Origin: Labilithrix sp.
GTDB taxonomy: Bacteria; Myxococcota; Polyangia; Polyangiales; Polyangiaceae
Assembly (NCBI GenBank): GCA_028287035.1
Contig: JAQBQL010000172.1
Span: 1-47,483, forward strand
Direction: 5' to 3'
DNA: 47,483 bases
Part shown: one piece after another, positions 22,513-29,366 of the stretch
Position numbering within the stretch: the stretch's first letter is position 1
Layout of the letters: every line of letters starts with the position of its first letter
The notes under the pieces: generated by a model
What the model was told of the DNA's origin: nothing
The model's database searches: none
Seen by the model: only the letters and a program-made list of their open reading frames with translations
Made by a program: the position numbers and the translations under genes

Positions 22513-23754
22513 ATGACGAAGTCGGCGCCGCCCACCTCCTTCCCCAAGGAAGACATCAAGATCCTGCTCCTCGAGAACGTGCACGAGAGCGCGCACGAGA
22601 TCTTCCGTGGTCAGGGGTTCCAGGTCGAGGCGGTGAACCGCGCGCTCACCGAGGACGAGCTCGTCGCCAAGCTCTCCGAGGGCGTGCATCTCCTCGGCAT
22701 CCGCAGCAAGACGCGGGTGACGAAGCGGGCCATCGAGGCGGGCCGCCGGCTGCTCTCGGTCGGCGCGTTCTGCATCGGCACGAACCAGATCGATCTCCAG
22801 GCCGCGAAGACGGCGGGCGTCCCCGTCTTCAACGCGCCGTTCTCGAACACGCGCAGCGTGGCCGAGCTCGTCATCGCCGAGATCGTGATGCTCGCGCGGC
22901 AGCTCGGAGACCGTTCGCGCGAGGTGCACGAGGGCAAGTGGCGGAAGGTCGCGACGTCCTCCTACGAGGTCCGCGGCAAGACGCTCGGCATCGTCGGTTA
23001 CGGCCACATCGGGCGTCAGGTCGGCGTGCTCGCCGAGTCGATGGGCATGCGCGTCCTCTCGTACGACATCCGGCCCACGCTCCCGATGGGCAACAACCGC
23101 GGCGTGCCGACCCTCGAGGAGCTCCTCGCGGCGAGCGACTTCGTCACGCTGCACGTCCCGGAGACGCCGCAGACGAAGAACATGATCGGCAGCGAGCAGA
23201 TCGCGCAGATGAAGGAGGGCGCGTACCTCCTCAACCTGAGCCGCGGCACCGTCGTCGACGTCGACGCCCTCGCGGAGGCGATCCGCAGCAAGAAGCTCGG
23301 CGGCGCCGGGCTCGACGTGTACCCGGAGGAGCCGGAGAGCAACTCGGACGGCTTCGTGAGCGTGCTCCGCGGCCTCCCCAACGTGATCCTCACGCCGCAC
23401 ATCGGCGGCTCGACGGCCGAGGCGCAGGAGGCGATCGGCCGCGAGGTCGCGAACGCGCTCACCAAGTTCACGAACACGGGGTCCACCGCATCGAGCGTGA
23501 ACTTCCCGCACGTCGAGCTCGCGATGTCGCCGGGCACGCACCGCGTCCTCAACGTGCACCGCAACGTCCCCGGCGTGCTCCGCGACATCAACAAGCTCGT
23601 CTCCGACCGTCACGCCAACGTGCTCGGCCAGCTCCTCGCGACCGATCCCGACATCGGTTATCTCGTGATGGACCTCGACAAGGAGATGGCGAACGACGTC
23701 CGTCAGGGCATCTCGCAGATCGAGGCGTCGATCAAGACGCGCATCCTCTACTGA
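22513..23754 (+). CDS. serA: D-3-phosphoglycerate dehydrogenase
   Basis: The 413-residue enzyme is of the short E. coli type: a substrate/NAD domain pair plus a C-terminal ACT domain (about 340-413), without the extra intervening domain of the long form. The NAD-binding loop is GYGHIG (162-167), and the catalytic triad matches Arg244 (NLSRG), Glu273 (PEEPE) and His296 (PHIGGS). It oxidises 3-phosphoglycerate to 3-phosphohydroxypyruvate, the first step of serine synthesis; serine feedback at the ACT domain is usual. The E. coli enzyme also reduces 2-oxoglutarate to D-2-hydroxyglutarate, relevant to the flavoprotein gene ending at 25030. TAGGGT lies 8 bases before the ATG. Confidence 0.96.
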   Translation: MTKSAPPTSFPKEDIKILLLENVHESAHEIFRGQGFQVEAVNRALTEDELVAKLSEGVHLLGIRSKTRVTKRAIEAGRRLLSVGAFCIGTNQIDLQAAKTAGVPVFNAPFSNTRSVAELVIAEIVMLARQLGDRSREVHEGKWRKVATSSYEVRGKTLGIVGYGHIGRQVGVLAESMGMRVLSYDIRPTLPMGNNRGVPTLEELLAASDFVTLHVPETPQTKNMIGSEQIAQMKEGAYLLNLSRGTVVDVDALAEAIRSKKLGGAGLDVYPEEPESNSDGFVSVLRGLPNVILTPHIGGSTAEAQEAIGREVANALTKFTNTGSTASSVNFPHVELAMSPGTHRVLNVHRNVPGVLRDINKLVSDRHANVLGQLLATDPDIGYLVMDLDKEMANDVRQGISQIEASIKTRILY

Positions 23755-23761
23755 GGAGCGG

Positions 23762-25033
23762 TCAGAACGGCTGCGCGGCGAGCGCGCGCCGGTAGCCGAG
23801 CACGTAGAGCGTCTGGAGGTTGCATCCCGAGCAGAACACCACCGGGTCGGTGGCGTTCGCGAGGCGCCCGTCGACGACGTGGTGGAGCAGGCCGGTCGTG
23901 CAGCGGTCGGCGGTGCACGCGTCGCCCACGCACGCGCTGCCGCTCGCGCACACCGGCGCGCACGTCTCGGACCGGTGCACCTCGGCGAGGCACCACGGGC
24001 CGCGCATGGTCTCGATGGCGTCGAGCACGCGGTCGGCCTCGTCGATGAAGGAGCGATCGCCGGTGACCTCGAAGACCACCATGAGGGCGAGCGCGAGGTA
24101 GTTCTGGCTCGACAGGGTCGCCACGTTGGCGGTCGTCGCGCCGACCGAGCTCGCCGCGTAGGGCGAGGCGTACCGCGCCGGGACGTCGGAGAGCTTGAGC
24201 GGCTGGATGGCCGCGTAGATCGAGCGCGCCTGCAGCTTGTAGAGATCCTTGCCGGTCAGCCGGAAGAGCCGCGCCTCGAGCAGCATCATGGCGACGTTCG
24301 GATAGAGGTCGAGAGCCGCGCTGCCCGGACCGATCGCGTACCCGCGCACCGAGCGACCGCTCGGCGCGTCCGCCAGGTCGGCGAGCGCCACGTCCGTGAT
24401 CCGCTGCTCGAGGGCGACCGCGCGGTCGAGGTGGCCCGCGACGAGGTCTCCCTGGAGCGACAGCGCGTACTGCGCGTGCACGAGCGCCACGAGCGCGGTC
24501 ACGGCCGTCGGTCCGTACGTGCGCACCGCCCAGCTCGCGTCGCTCACGCCGCCCAGGTAGTCGCCGAGGCTGCTCACGAGCCCGTCGAGACGCGCGAGGA
24601 GCTCGTCGAGGGCCGCGCGATCCGCGGGATCCGCCCGGTCACCGGCGGCGGCGATCGCCTCGATGAGGCCGAGCGCGCCCATCACCTTCTCCTGCAGGTC
24701 GCCGTCGAGGAGCCCGGCCGCGAGCAGCGTCCGGGCGCGCGCATGGGCGGCCTGCAGGCGGAGCGCGTCGTCACCGGTGAGCGGCCCGTCCTGGTTCCGG
24801 CGCGCGAGCCACGCGAGGCCGTAGAAGGGCGCGTCCCCGAGGTCCTCGAGCCAGTCGCCGTCGCGGAACGAGAGGCTGCGCGCGTCCTCGGTGAGCGCCT
24901 CGCGGAGCGCGTCGTGGCGGGACGGCGGCGCGGGCGTGACCGGAAACGTCGTCGCCTCGTCCTGCCGCGTGCAGGCAAAGGCGCCGCCGAGGACCGCCAG
25001 CACCGCCAGCCCGGCGCGCAGCCAACCCGTCAC
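23762..25033 (-). CDS. Hypothetical lipoprotein, helical-toroid-like
   Basis: The 423-residue protein has a lipoprotein signal peptide (LGGAFAC, Cys21). The mature part is almost wholly alpha-helical, with repeated helix pairs such as AALDLYPNVAMMLLEARLFRL and QNYLALALMVVFEVTGD, which look like an alpha/alpha toroid as in six-hairpin glycosidases. Near the C-terminus a Cys-rich insertion (ETCAPVCASGSACVGDAC) precedes FCSGCNLQTLYVLGYRRAL. I do not recognise a named family. The GTG start overlaps the stop of the flavoprotein gene (GTGA), so the two are translationally coupled: an unusual pairing of a surface lipoprotein with a cytosolic dehydrogenase. Confidence 0.75.
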   Translation of the reverse strand: MTGWLRAGLAVLAVLGGAFACTRQDEATTFPVTPAPPSRHDALREALTEDARSLSFRDGDWLEDLGDAPFYGLAWLARRNQDGPLTGDDALRLQAAHARARTLLAAGLLDGDLQEKVMGALGLIEAIAAAGDRADPADRAALDELLARLDGLVSSLGDYLGGVSDASWAVRTYGPTAVTALVALVHAQYALSLQGDLVAGHLDRAVALEQRITDVALADLADAPSGRSVRGYAIGPGSAALDLYPNVAMMLLEARLFRLTGKDLYKLQARSIYAAIQPLKLSDVPARYASPYAASSVGATTANVATLSSQNYLALALMVVFEVTGDRSFIDEADRVLDAIETMRGPWCLAEVHRSETCAPVCASGSACVGDACTADRCTTGLLHHVVDGRLANATDPVVFCSGCNLQTLYVLGYRRALAAQPF

Positions 25034-26466
25034 GGGCCGAGCACCTTTCCCGGGTTGAGGATGCCGCGGGGGTCGAGCGCATGCTTCACCTGCTTCATCA
25101 CCGCGATCTCGGCCGGGCTCCGCGAGTACGAGAGGAACGCGCGCTTCAGCATGCCGATCCCGTGCTCGGCAGAGATGCTGCCGTGGAACTTCTGCACGAC
25201 GGTGAAGATGTCACGGTCGGCCTCCTTCGTCTTCGCGAAGAAGTCGGCGCGCTCCATGTCGTCCGGCTTCATCACGTTGATGTGCAGGTTGCCGTCGCCG
25301 ACGTGACCGAACAGGCAGATCTCCCAGCCCGGGTAGCGGGTCTGGAAGACCTCGTCGAGCTCCTTGCAGAATGCATCGAGCTCCGCGATCGGCAGCGCGA
25401 CGTCGTTCTTGTGCGGAAGGCCGGTGGCGCTGAGGCTCTCGCTGATCCCTTCGCGCAGCTGCCAGAGCTCCTTCGCCTGCGAGCCGTGCTGGGCAATCGT
25501 GGCATCCTTGGCGAGCCCCGACTCGAAGATCCCGGTGATCCACGTCTCCACGCGCTCGAGCAGGCGTGCGTGGTCGGCCTCGGTGCTGCCCTCGCTCTCC
25601 GCCTCGAGGATGACGTAGTACGGATACGTCTCGGCGAACGGCGGGCGCAGCTTGCGATGGCGGAGCAGCCGGTCGACGCAGCGCTGCGAGAAGAACTCGT
25701 AGGCGGCGAGCGTGAACGGCGCCTTCTTCGCCTCGCGGAAGAGCGCGAGGACGCCCGCGACGTCCTCGAGCGCGAGCAGCATCACCGTCGCTGCGCCGGG
25801 AAGGCGTGCGAGCTTGAGCGTCGCCTCGGTGATCACGCCGAGCGTGCCCTCGCTGCCGATGAACAGCTGACGCAGATCGAGGCCGGTGTTGTTCTTCTCG
25901 AGCGCGCCGCCGATCTCGAGGACCTCGCCCGACGCGAGGACGACCTCGAGGCCGAGCACCCACTGGCGGGTGAGCCCGTACCGGATGACCTTCAGGCCGC
26001 CGGCGTTCGTCGCGATGTTGCCGCCGACGGTGCTCGATCCCTTCGAGGCAAAATCGATGGGCCACGTGAGCCCGTCCGCCTCGCAGTGCTGGTGCACCGC
26101 CTCGGTGACCGCGCCGGCCTGCACGCGGACGGTGCTGCCGAGGCGATCGATGGGGTCCATGCGGCGCATGCGCGACAGGGAGAGGACCACCTCTCCGTGG
26201 GCCGCGACCGCGCCGCCCGCGAGGCCGGTACGGCCGCCCGACGGGACGACCGCGATGCCCTCGGCGTTGCAGAAGGCGAGCAGCTCCGAGACCTGCTTCG
26301 TGGTGCGCGGGAACGCGACCGCGCTCGGCGCAGGAGTCGCCACGCGCGTCCAGTCGCGGCCGTACTCGGCGAGCTCGGAGGGGTCGCGCGACACCACGTC
26401 CGCGCCGAGAGACGACACGAGACGATCGAGCGCGTCTTTCCCGGGCGCGGAGCTCAGCGAGGCCAT
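25030..26466 (-). CDS. FAD-linked oxidase, D-2-hydroxyglutarate/D-lactate dehydrogenase-like
   Basis: The 478-residue flavoprotein shows the PCMH/VAO FAD domain: VVPSGGRTGLAGGAV (pyrophosphate loop), STVGGNIATNAGGLKVIRYG, then FIGSEGTLGVITE. Its C-terminal domain has metal ligands in GHVGDGNLH (His388, His395) and AEHGIG (Glu434, His435). This architecture covers glycolate oxidase GlcD, D-lactate dehydrogenase Dld and D-2-hydroxyglutarate dehydrogenase; the HVGDGNLH and EHGIG pair plus the length fit D2HGDH best. It would oxidise a D-2-hydroxyacid and pass electrons to a quinone or electron-transfer flavoprotein. The ATG at 26466 was chosen over one 12 codons upstream. It is divergent from the rhodanese gene. 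Confidence 0.88.
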   Translation of the reverse strand: MASLSSAPGKDALDRLVSSLGADVVSRDPSELAEYGRDWTRVATPAPSAVAFPRTTKQVSELLAFCNAEGIAVVPSGGRTGLAGGAVAAHGEVVLSLSRMRRMDPIDRLGSTVRVQAGAVTEAVHQHCEADGLTWPIDFASKGSSTVGGNIATNAGGLKVIRYGLTRQWVLGLEVVLASGEVLEIGGALEKNNTGLDLRQLFIGSEGTLGVITEATLKLARLPGAATVMLLALEDVAGVLALFREAKKAPFTLAAYEFFSQRCVDRLLRHRKLRPPFAETYPYYVILEAESEGSTEADHARLLERVETWITGIFESGLAKDATIAQHGSQAKELWQLREGISESLSATGLPHKNDVALPIAELDAFCKELDEVFQTRYPGWEICLFGHVGDGNLHINVMKPDDMERADFFAKTKEADRDIFTVVQKFHGSISAEHGIGMLKRAFLSYSRSPAEIAVMKQVKHALDPRGILNPGKVLGP

Positions 26467-26509
26467 GCGGAGAGCGTTACTCCGGTGGCCGGAGCGCGGC
26501 AACGGAGGT

Positions 26510-26515
26510 TAGACT
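26510..26515 (+). promoter_or_regulatory. -10-like hexamer TAGACT
   Basis: TAGACT (context GTTAGACT) ends 7 bases before the rhodanese ATG. Confidence 0.5.
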
Positions 26516-26522
26516 GGCGACG

Positions 26523-26891
26523 ATGATCCACAGCCCGCGGTTCGAGAAGCTCTGCGAGGCCGTGCGACAGCGCATCACCGAGGTCAGCATCGCGAGCGTC
26601 GCGGAACGGCTCGCCCGCGGCGATCGGTTCGAGCTCGTCGACGTGCGCGAGGCGAGCGAGTTCGCGGTGAGCCACCTTAAGGGCGCCCGCCACCTCGGCA
26701 AGGGCATCATCGAGCGCGACATCGAGAAGGCGATCCCCGACGTCGACGCGGACATCGTCCTCTACTGCGGCGGCGGCTATCGCTCCGCGCTCGCCGCCGA
26801 CAACCTCGCCCGGATGGGCTACACGAACGTCACGTCGATGGCGGGCGGCTTCCGAGGCTGGACCGAGCAGGGCCTTCCCACCGAGGAATGA
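26523..26891 (+). CDS. Single-domain rhodanese-like sulfurtransferase
   Basis: The 122-residue protein has the rhodanese fold: FELVDVREASEFAVSHLKGA at the N-terminal signature and the active-site loop YCGGGYRS with Cys82 as the persulfide-forming residue. It ends with MAGGFRGWTEQGLP, the typical C-terminal motif. The CxGGxR loop favours a small sulfur carrier or sulfurtransferase. It is cytosolic, with no signal peptide. A 9 bp gap to the next gene indicates an operon. TAGACT lies 7 bases upstream of its ATG. Confidence 0.92.
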   Translation: MIHSPRFEKLCEAVRQRITEVSIASVAERLARGDRFELVDVREASEFAVSHLKGARHLGKGIIERDIEKAIPDVDADIVLYCGGGYRSALAADNLARMGYTNVTSMAGGFRGWTEQGLPTEE

Positions 26892-26900
26892 GGGCAGAAG

Positions 26901-27797
26901 GTGGGCGGCGATCTCTACCGCGACGCGTACGTCGGCATCCGCGCCCGCCTCGGCGAGCTCTCGTCACGGGTGCAGGACCGCGAAGCGGAGGTGACCGAGT
27001 CCTTCTGGGAGGCGCTGCCGGCCGAGACGTCGGAGCGACTCCTCGCGCTCCGCGGCGGCCTCGAGCTCGCCTCTGCGACGGAGCTCGACGAGCTCGCGCG
27101 CGGCGAGGAGCTCCTCGCTGCATATCTCGCCGAGCTCGAGGGCTTGCTCGAGCAGCTCGGCGCGCTCGAGGCCGAGTTCACGCACCTCCCCGACGAGGTG
27201 GACGTCGCGCTCACCGGCCGCCGTGAGGAGCCGTGGGAGGAGCCCGTCGACGACGCGCCCGAGCAGCTCGCCGAGGCATTCCGGAGCATGATCCGCGAGC
27301 GTGCTCCGGACGCGGTCCTCTCCTCGCACGGCCAGAGCAGCCACTTCGCGCGGTTCCGCAGCCTCGACGCGCCGTTCGCGATGAGCTGCAGCATCCGCAG
27401 CGTCGTCAACGCGTACATGGGCGACGTCAGCATGAGCCTCTTCACGAGCATCCGCCGTGCGACGCCGCCTCTCGTGGCGCGCCACGAGTCGATGGTGCTC
27501 ACGGTCGGCAAGGCGTTCGGCATCAAGGAGGACGTCGAGGTGGGCGACCCCTCGTTCGACGGGCTCTTCCTGCTCGAGGGCACGCAGGAGGCCGCCGACC
27601 TCATCCTCACGGCGCCGGTGCGTAACGGGCTTCTCACGCTGGCGCGCTTCGACGTGCCCACGCTCGTGGTGGACCCGGGACGGCGGCTCGCGTCACTCGG
27701 ATGGCGCTTCGAGCCCGCGCCAAAGGCGCTGGACGCCGCGGTGCGCGTGCTCGCCGCGATACGTCATGCGCCGCCGAGCCGCCGCTTCCGTCGCTGA
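26901..27797 (+). CDS. Hypothetical protein with coiled-coil N-terminus, operon partner of rhodanese
   Basis: The 298-residue protein has an N-terminal Glu/Leu/Ala-rich coiled coil (about 5-95, with ATELDELARGEELLAAYLAEL), an acidic linker, and a globular C-terminal half with VEVGDPSFDGLFLLEGTQEA and ILTAPVRNGLLTLARFDVPTL. The latter looks like the conserved core seen in uncharacterised bacterial proteins of DUF3137 style; I could not test this. No transmembrane helix or signal peptide is seen. The GTG at 26901 follows the rhodanese stop by 9 bases with a GAGGG upstream. Function is unknown. Confidence 0.72.
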   Translation: MGGDLYRDAYVGIRARLGELSSRVQDREAEVTESFWEALPAETSERLLALRGGLELASATELDELARGEELLAAYLAELEGLLEQLGALEAEFTHLPDEVDVALTGRREEPWEEPVDDAPEQLAEAFRSMIRERAPDAVLSSHGQSSHFARFRSLDAPFAMSCSIRSVVNAYMGDVSMSLFTSIRRATPPLVARHESMVLTVGKAFGIKEDVEVGDPSFDGLFLLEGTQEAADLILTAPVRNGLLTLARFDVPTLVVDPGRRLASLGWRFEPAPKALDAAVRVLAAIRHAPPSRRFRR

Positions 27798-27920
27798 GCT
27801 GGTCGCTCGCGCGTCCAGGCAGCGGCGCGGTCGAGGCGCACACGGTGCCACCGACCACGCCGAGAATCGCCCGAGAAAGTCGACGATGATCACGCGGAGG
27901 CGCATAGTCGAGAGAGCGCC

Positions 27921-28781
27921 ATGTGTCGTTTGCTCGGTGTCGTCGCTTCGGAGCTCACGGAATTCGGTCTTGGTCTGACCGGGGCGCCTCGCTGCCTGGC
28001 AACGCTCTCGCGCGAGCATCCCGACGGATGGGGCATCGCCATCCACAACGCGAGCCCGCTCGCCACGCCCTCCGAGATCGTCCTCGGCGCCTGGGACCTG
28101 CACCGCGGCACCGCGCCGGCCGGCGCCGACGACCGCTTCCACGCGCTCGCGGCCCACAGCAAGGGACACGTGATGGTCGCGCACGTCCGCCAGAAGACCG
28201 TCGGCCCGACGCGCCTCGAGAACACGCATCCCTTCGTGAAGGACGGCTGGGTCTTCGCGCACAACGGTACGGTGAAGGAGACCGACGGCCTCCGCGCCGC
28301 GTGCTCCGAGCGCCGCCTCGGCGAGATCGCCGGCGACACGGACAGCGAGCTCCTGTTCGCCTTCCTCCTCACGCGCATGGATGAGCACGGCCTCACCAGG
28401 CTCACGAGCGACGCGCAGCGCACCGCGCTCGAGGAGCTCCTCGCCCGCGTGACGCGCGACCTCCGGGAGGCGCGCGTCGGCGCATTCAACTTCCTGCTCT
28501 CCGACGGGACCACGATGTTCGCGCACCGCTTCGGCCGCTCGCTGTTCGTGCTCGATCGGAGCCCGGGCGACCCGGTGCGCGCGAAGCGGGACGTCGGCGA
28601 CGGCGCGACCATCCACACCCGCTGGACGTCCCGTCGGCACGCGATCCTCGTCGCTTCCGAGCGCATCACCGACGAGCCGTGGCGCGAGATCGAGGACGGC
28701 GTGCTCCTCCGCGTCGAGCGCGTGCCCACGCCCCACGTCGCCAGCCACGAGCCCGGGACGGAACGCCTCGTCGCATCCTGA
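27921..28781 (+). CDS. Class II glutamine amidotransferase (YafJ-like)
   Basis: The 286-residue protein starts MCRLLGVVAS, so Cys2 becomes the N-terminal nucleophile after Met removal, as in all Ntn-type class II amidotransferases. HPDGWGIA, VAHVRQKTVG, NTHPFV, FAHNGTV and DTDSELLF are the conserved YafJ-group motifs for glutamine binding and the oxyanion hole. There is no synthase domain, so the acceptor of ammonia is unknown. A TAGTCG hexamer lies 10 bases before the ATG. The stop is one base from the fur-family ATG, indicating co-translation. The 123-base gap before the gene shows no clear element beyond that hexamer. Confidence 0.9.
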   Translation: MCRLLGVVASELTEFGLGLTGAPRCLATLSREHPDGWGIAIHNASPLATPSEIVLGAWDLHRGTAPAGADDRFHALAAHSKGHVMVAHVRQKTVGPTRLENTHPFVKDGWVFAHNGTVKETDGLRAACSERRLGEIAGDTDSELLFAFLLTRMDEHGLTRLTSDAQRTALEELLARVTRDLREARVGAFNFLLSDGTTMFAHRFGRSLFVLDRSPGDPVRAKRDVGDGATIHTRWTSRRHAILVASERITDEPWREIEDGVLLRVERVPTPHVASHEPGTERLVAS

Positions 28782-28782
28782 T

Positions 28783-29250
28783 ATGGTGGCCCGCAACGTG
28801 GGCAAGCGAACCGACCCGGTGGACACGGACACGAGCACGCTCCAGGCGCGGCTCCGCGGCGCCGGCCTGAGGAGCACCGGGCCGCGCCTCCTCGTGTTGC
28901 AGAAGCTCACGGGCCGACCGTCACCGGTCAGTCACGGCGAGCTCTGCGAGGAGATGAAGCGGGACGGCCTCGATCGCGCGACGATCTACCGGAACCTCAC
29001 CGACCTCACGGAGGCCGGGATCGTCACGCGCGTCGACCTCGGCGACCACGTGTGGCGGTTCGAGCTCCGGATTCGCGACGAGGTGCACACGGCGGCGCAT
29101 CCGCACTTCGTGTGCAGCGATTGCGGCACGGTCAGCTGCCTCACCGATTCCGCGGTCAAGATCGTGCGCGGCAAGCGCGCGCCGCGCTCGCTCGGCAGCA
29201 AGCACGTTGCGGTGCAGATCACCGCGAAGTGCGACGACTGCCTCGACTGA
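28783..29250 (+). CDS. Fur-family metalloregulator
   Basis: The 155-residue protein has an N-terminal winged helix (LRSTGPRLLVLQKL, then DRATIYRNLTDLTEAGIV as recognition segment) and a C-terminal dimerisation domain. The latter holds HPHFVCSDCGTV (His106, His108, Cys111, Cys114) and CDDC (Cys150, Cys153), giving the paired CxxC structural zinc site of Fur, Zur and PerR. Fur, Zur or PerR identity cannot be decided from sequence alone. It lies one base after the amidotransferase gene and directly before a TonB-dependent receptor operon, which it probably represses under metal sufficiency. Confidence 0.9.
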   Translation: MVARNVGKRTDPVDTDTSTLQARLRGAGLRSTGPRLLVLQKLTGRPSPVSHGELCEEMKRDGLDRATIYRNLTDLTEAGIVTRVDLGDHVWRFELRIRDEVHTAAHPHFVCSDCGTVSCLTDSAVKIVRGKRAPRSLGSKHVAVQITAKCDDCLD

Positions 29251-29290
29251 AGAGCCGCGCGCGCGAGCGGCACCTTGCACGTGAGCACAC

Positions 29291-29307
29291 GAGCGAGTAG
29301 ATCGCTC
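29291..29307 (+). terminator. Hairpin after the Fur-family gene
   Basis: GAGCGA and TCGCTC pair around GTAGA, 40 bases after the stop at 29250. It could end the fur transcript or lie in the receptor promoter; there is no long T-run. Confidence 0.3.
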
Positions 29308-29320
29308 TTGCAACTCAGTC

Positions 29321-29345
29321 TCATTCATCCATCAGTTCGTCATTC
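29321..29345 (+). promoter_or_regulatory. Direct repeat TCATTC, 19-bp period, upstream of the TonB receptor
   Basis: TCATTC occurs at 29321-29326 and 29340-29345, about two helical turns apart in a relatively AT-rich stretch. It is a candidate regulator site. Confidence 0.3.
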
Positions 29346-29352
29346 GATGAAC
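29335..29352. promoter_or_regulatory. Candidate operator dyad before the TonB-dependent receptor
   Basis: GTTCNTCNNNNGANGAAC is a dyad with six matching bases per arm, ending 14 bases before the receptor ATG. Its position next to a Fur-family gene suggests an operator, but it is not a textbook Fur box. Confidence 0.35.
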
Positions 29353-29366
29353 CGAAGGATCACGCG

